Under the pieces are notes generated by a model. That model was not told where the DNA came from. It ran no database searches and saw nothing but the letters and a program-made list of their open reading frames with translations. 64,000 nucleotides of DNA, from the NCBI GenBank assembly GCA_033964015.1, contig CM066912.1, positions 26,721,532 through 26,785,531 on the forward strand, given 5' to 3'. Both the position numbers and the translations under genes were made by a program. Positions 62,173 through 64,000 of the stretch are shown here, piece after piece; the stretch's first letter is position 1, and the number at the start of each line of letters is the position of its first letter. Source of the DNA: Scolanthus callimorphus (lineage: Eukaryota; Cnidaria; Anthozoa; Actiniaria; Edwardsiidae).

Positions 62173-64000
62173 AATTATAGTTCAGCAAAAAGAAAGGCAT
62201 GCTAGGCCTTAATTGTCTTGCCCTTTGTTGGTATTGCTTTACAGAAATAAAACAAATAAATTGTAGTGTAACTTGCATTTATTCCAACTTTAAATGGTAT
62301 GTACCTTTTCCAAAATAAAAAAAAAGTCCCACAAGGCCCTTCAGACCCCAGCTGTTGATGCTCCTGTCAGCACTAGTGGTGTGTCAGCTCACTGCACTCA
62401 GTACTGAGGCTCCAAGTTACTAACTGCTCATCAGACAGTAACCTCCTCAGCTCTCAAGTCTACAACTTCAGTGCAACAGGGCCTTACCTTCACACACACC
62501 AGGTCTCTCACATGTCTGATGTTACCATGGTGATAGATACAAATACATGCAGTACATGAAAATAGACTGATAACACATATGTTATTAAGGGAACACACCA
62601 AGGATAGCAAATCACCTCATATTACCACCCCCTGTGGGATTATTCGACTTTTGAAACAGACATCCTAACTTCCCCGCAATTAGGGCTGGAAGGTCCATTA
62701 CTCTGCTTTTGCGATTGCCAATCTGCACACTTGTAACATTATATTATATGTTTTTATTGTTTATGAAAACTGACAACTAATTTTGCTTTTGCATATTATT
62801 GGTTCACAGCTTTTACACTACTGGCAAAAAGAAACGAGACAGAATTTCGCCGAATTTCGGCTAAATTTGCCGAAGTTTGGCGAAAATTGCCGAAAATTCG
62901 CAGCAGCCGAAATATCGCGAAATTTCGGATGGCCTATTGTCCTGAAGAAACGATATTTCGGAGCGCTCGTCAAGGTTATGAAGCGAATTATCGCTTGCCG
63001 AATTTTCGTTCACCGAATTTTCGTTTTGAAAGGTACTTCAGGAGCCGTAAGAGAGGTGTAGAAAATGTACAGCGCTATGATGGCACTTTGTTTTCTCCAG
63101 CGCGCGATGTAAAGCTAATCAGCAATCACAACGTCCTCTCGCGATGTAAAACAATATAAAACTGATGAGGAATGTGTGTTTCCAGAAAATATTCATGCTT
63201 TCTTGGCATTGAAACCTGTAATGTCTAAAGTGCAAAATTTGAAAATTGATTTGTGGAACAAATCATTGGGGCAAATTTACCCTCCCAACACTCCAGAATT
63301 TCCAGTATATTTTTGAATATTTTTTGGAATCACACATTTCATTCAAGATTTCAGTAGTTACATAATGTTAAGCATGTTAAGGAAATGCTGGTTACGCTGC
63401 TGCCCCTGACATTATTATTATTACTTCACGTCTATCACCATGTGATGAAAATTATTTACATCATGATATCAAAATTAATGCACTTTTTATTTTATCTGCT
63501 AACAGACTGGGAAAATTAAGAATTTCAAGTTATCCTTAGGCTTTTTAGGTGGAAAGTTTATTGTACATAGTAAGTCAGTCAAATTTTGTGTATTAAGCAT
63601 TCCAATCAATATTATACAAAAATGTTTAGCCTGTTTAATTTTTTAAAACAGCACAAGGAATAGAGAATGGTAAACCAGAGACTTGTATTCATTATTTCAA
63701 CTTGAATAAAAAAACTCAAAACGCTGTACCGAAACAAAAAGTCCAACACTCTGGAATCAGATGATCATAGAAAAGTCCTGTAGTATTAAAATCCTGGCAT
63801 GCTAATTTAGTGCCCATTTGAGGAAATAATCTCTGGGTTACCATTCGACGCCCCAGTGATGATTTGATTTGCTGCTGATTATTCAAAATTTAGTTCTAAT
63901 TAAGTGGCCCTTCATTTCTAAAAGCCATTGCCAATAATGAGAGTAATTCCTCATCTACAAAAAATAAGACAACATGCAGTTGGTAATCTGTGCAATTTAG
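62173..64000. other. No supported gene
   Basis: 62840-63030 is rich in degenerate GCCGAAAATT/CGAATTTCG motifs, a decayed simple repeat whose ORFs (62783-63061, 62887-63159) are artefacts. The last 900 bases are AT-rich without recognisable features. Confidence 0.45.

Noticed and set aside
62783..63159. Two overlapping ORFs rich in Phe, Arg and Asn
   Set aside because: They read a decayed GCCGAAAATTCG-type simple repeat.

Overview
The window looks like a stretch of an anthozoan cnidarian nuclear genome, most likely a stony coral. This is an inference. The reasons are spliced genes with GT/AG introns and AATAAA signals, AT-rich DNA, low gene density, a cnidarian-looking mix of non-LTR retrotransposon, tRNA-derived SINE and very many short fold-back DNA elements, and predicted proteins of animal type. 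No bacterial operon, rRNA gene or CRISPR array was seen.

Layout. 1-3250: minus-strand non-LTR retrotransposon that runs off the left edge (ORF1 with coiled coil; PHD finger plus endonuclease plus reverse transcriptase, broken by two frame slips). 4.2-10.2 kb: gene-bearing stretch with a possible secreted-protein exon (minus), a SINE, a plus-strand terminal exon carrying a 21-bp coding minisatellite, a small membrane-protein exon, and the terminal exon of a secreted Ly6/uPAR three-finger protein (minus). 10.4-23.9 kb: almost entirely repeats, including two copies of a terminal-inverted-repeat (TIR) element with a 9-bp target duplication and two nested DNA transposons, one of which holds inverted arrays of a ~147-bp repeat.

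24.2-36.7 kb is the clearest genic locus: a tandem cluster of FRAG1/DRAM/Sfk1-family six-pass membrane protein genes. Copies 1 (24216-25793) and 3 (34832-36721) each have two exons and are intact; copy 2 (26626-26983) is a frameshifted exon 1; a separate exon 2 remnant sits at 32991-33179. Exon 1 and the start of the intron are nearly identical between copies while exon 2 has diverged strongly. Exons of an unidentified minus-strand gene (29473-31100) lie inside the cluster.

37-47 kb is a mosaic of fold-back elements, including a 685-bp one at 43281-43965. 47.3-54.0 kb holds three successive tandem arrays: two whose units carry AATAAA-type signals and one 29/31-bp minisatellite whose units carry an acceptor-like TTTACAG/GG. 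A 556-bp TTAA-flanked fold-back element with a TATA-like box in each terminal repeat has inserted precisely into the first array. 54-64 kb holds further DNA elements (a TTAA-flanked one at 58206-59547 and a 1.1-kb fold-back at 61068-62172) and only weak exon candidates.

Most ORFs here are chance or repeat-derived. Exon calls rest on reading-frame quality, splice-site and family-motif recognition by eye; no database search was possible.
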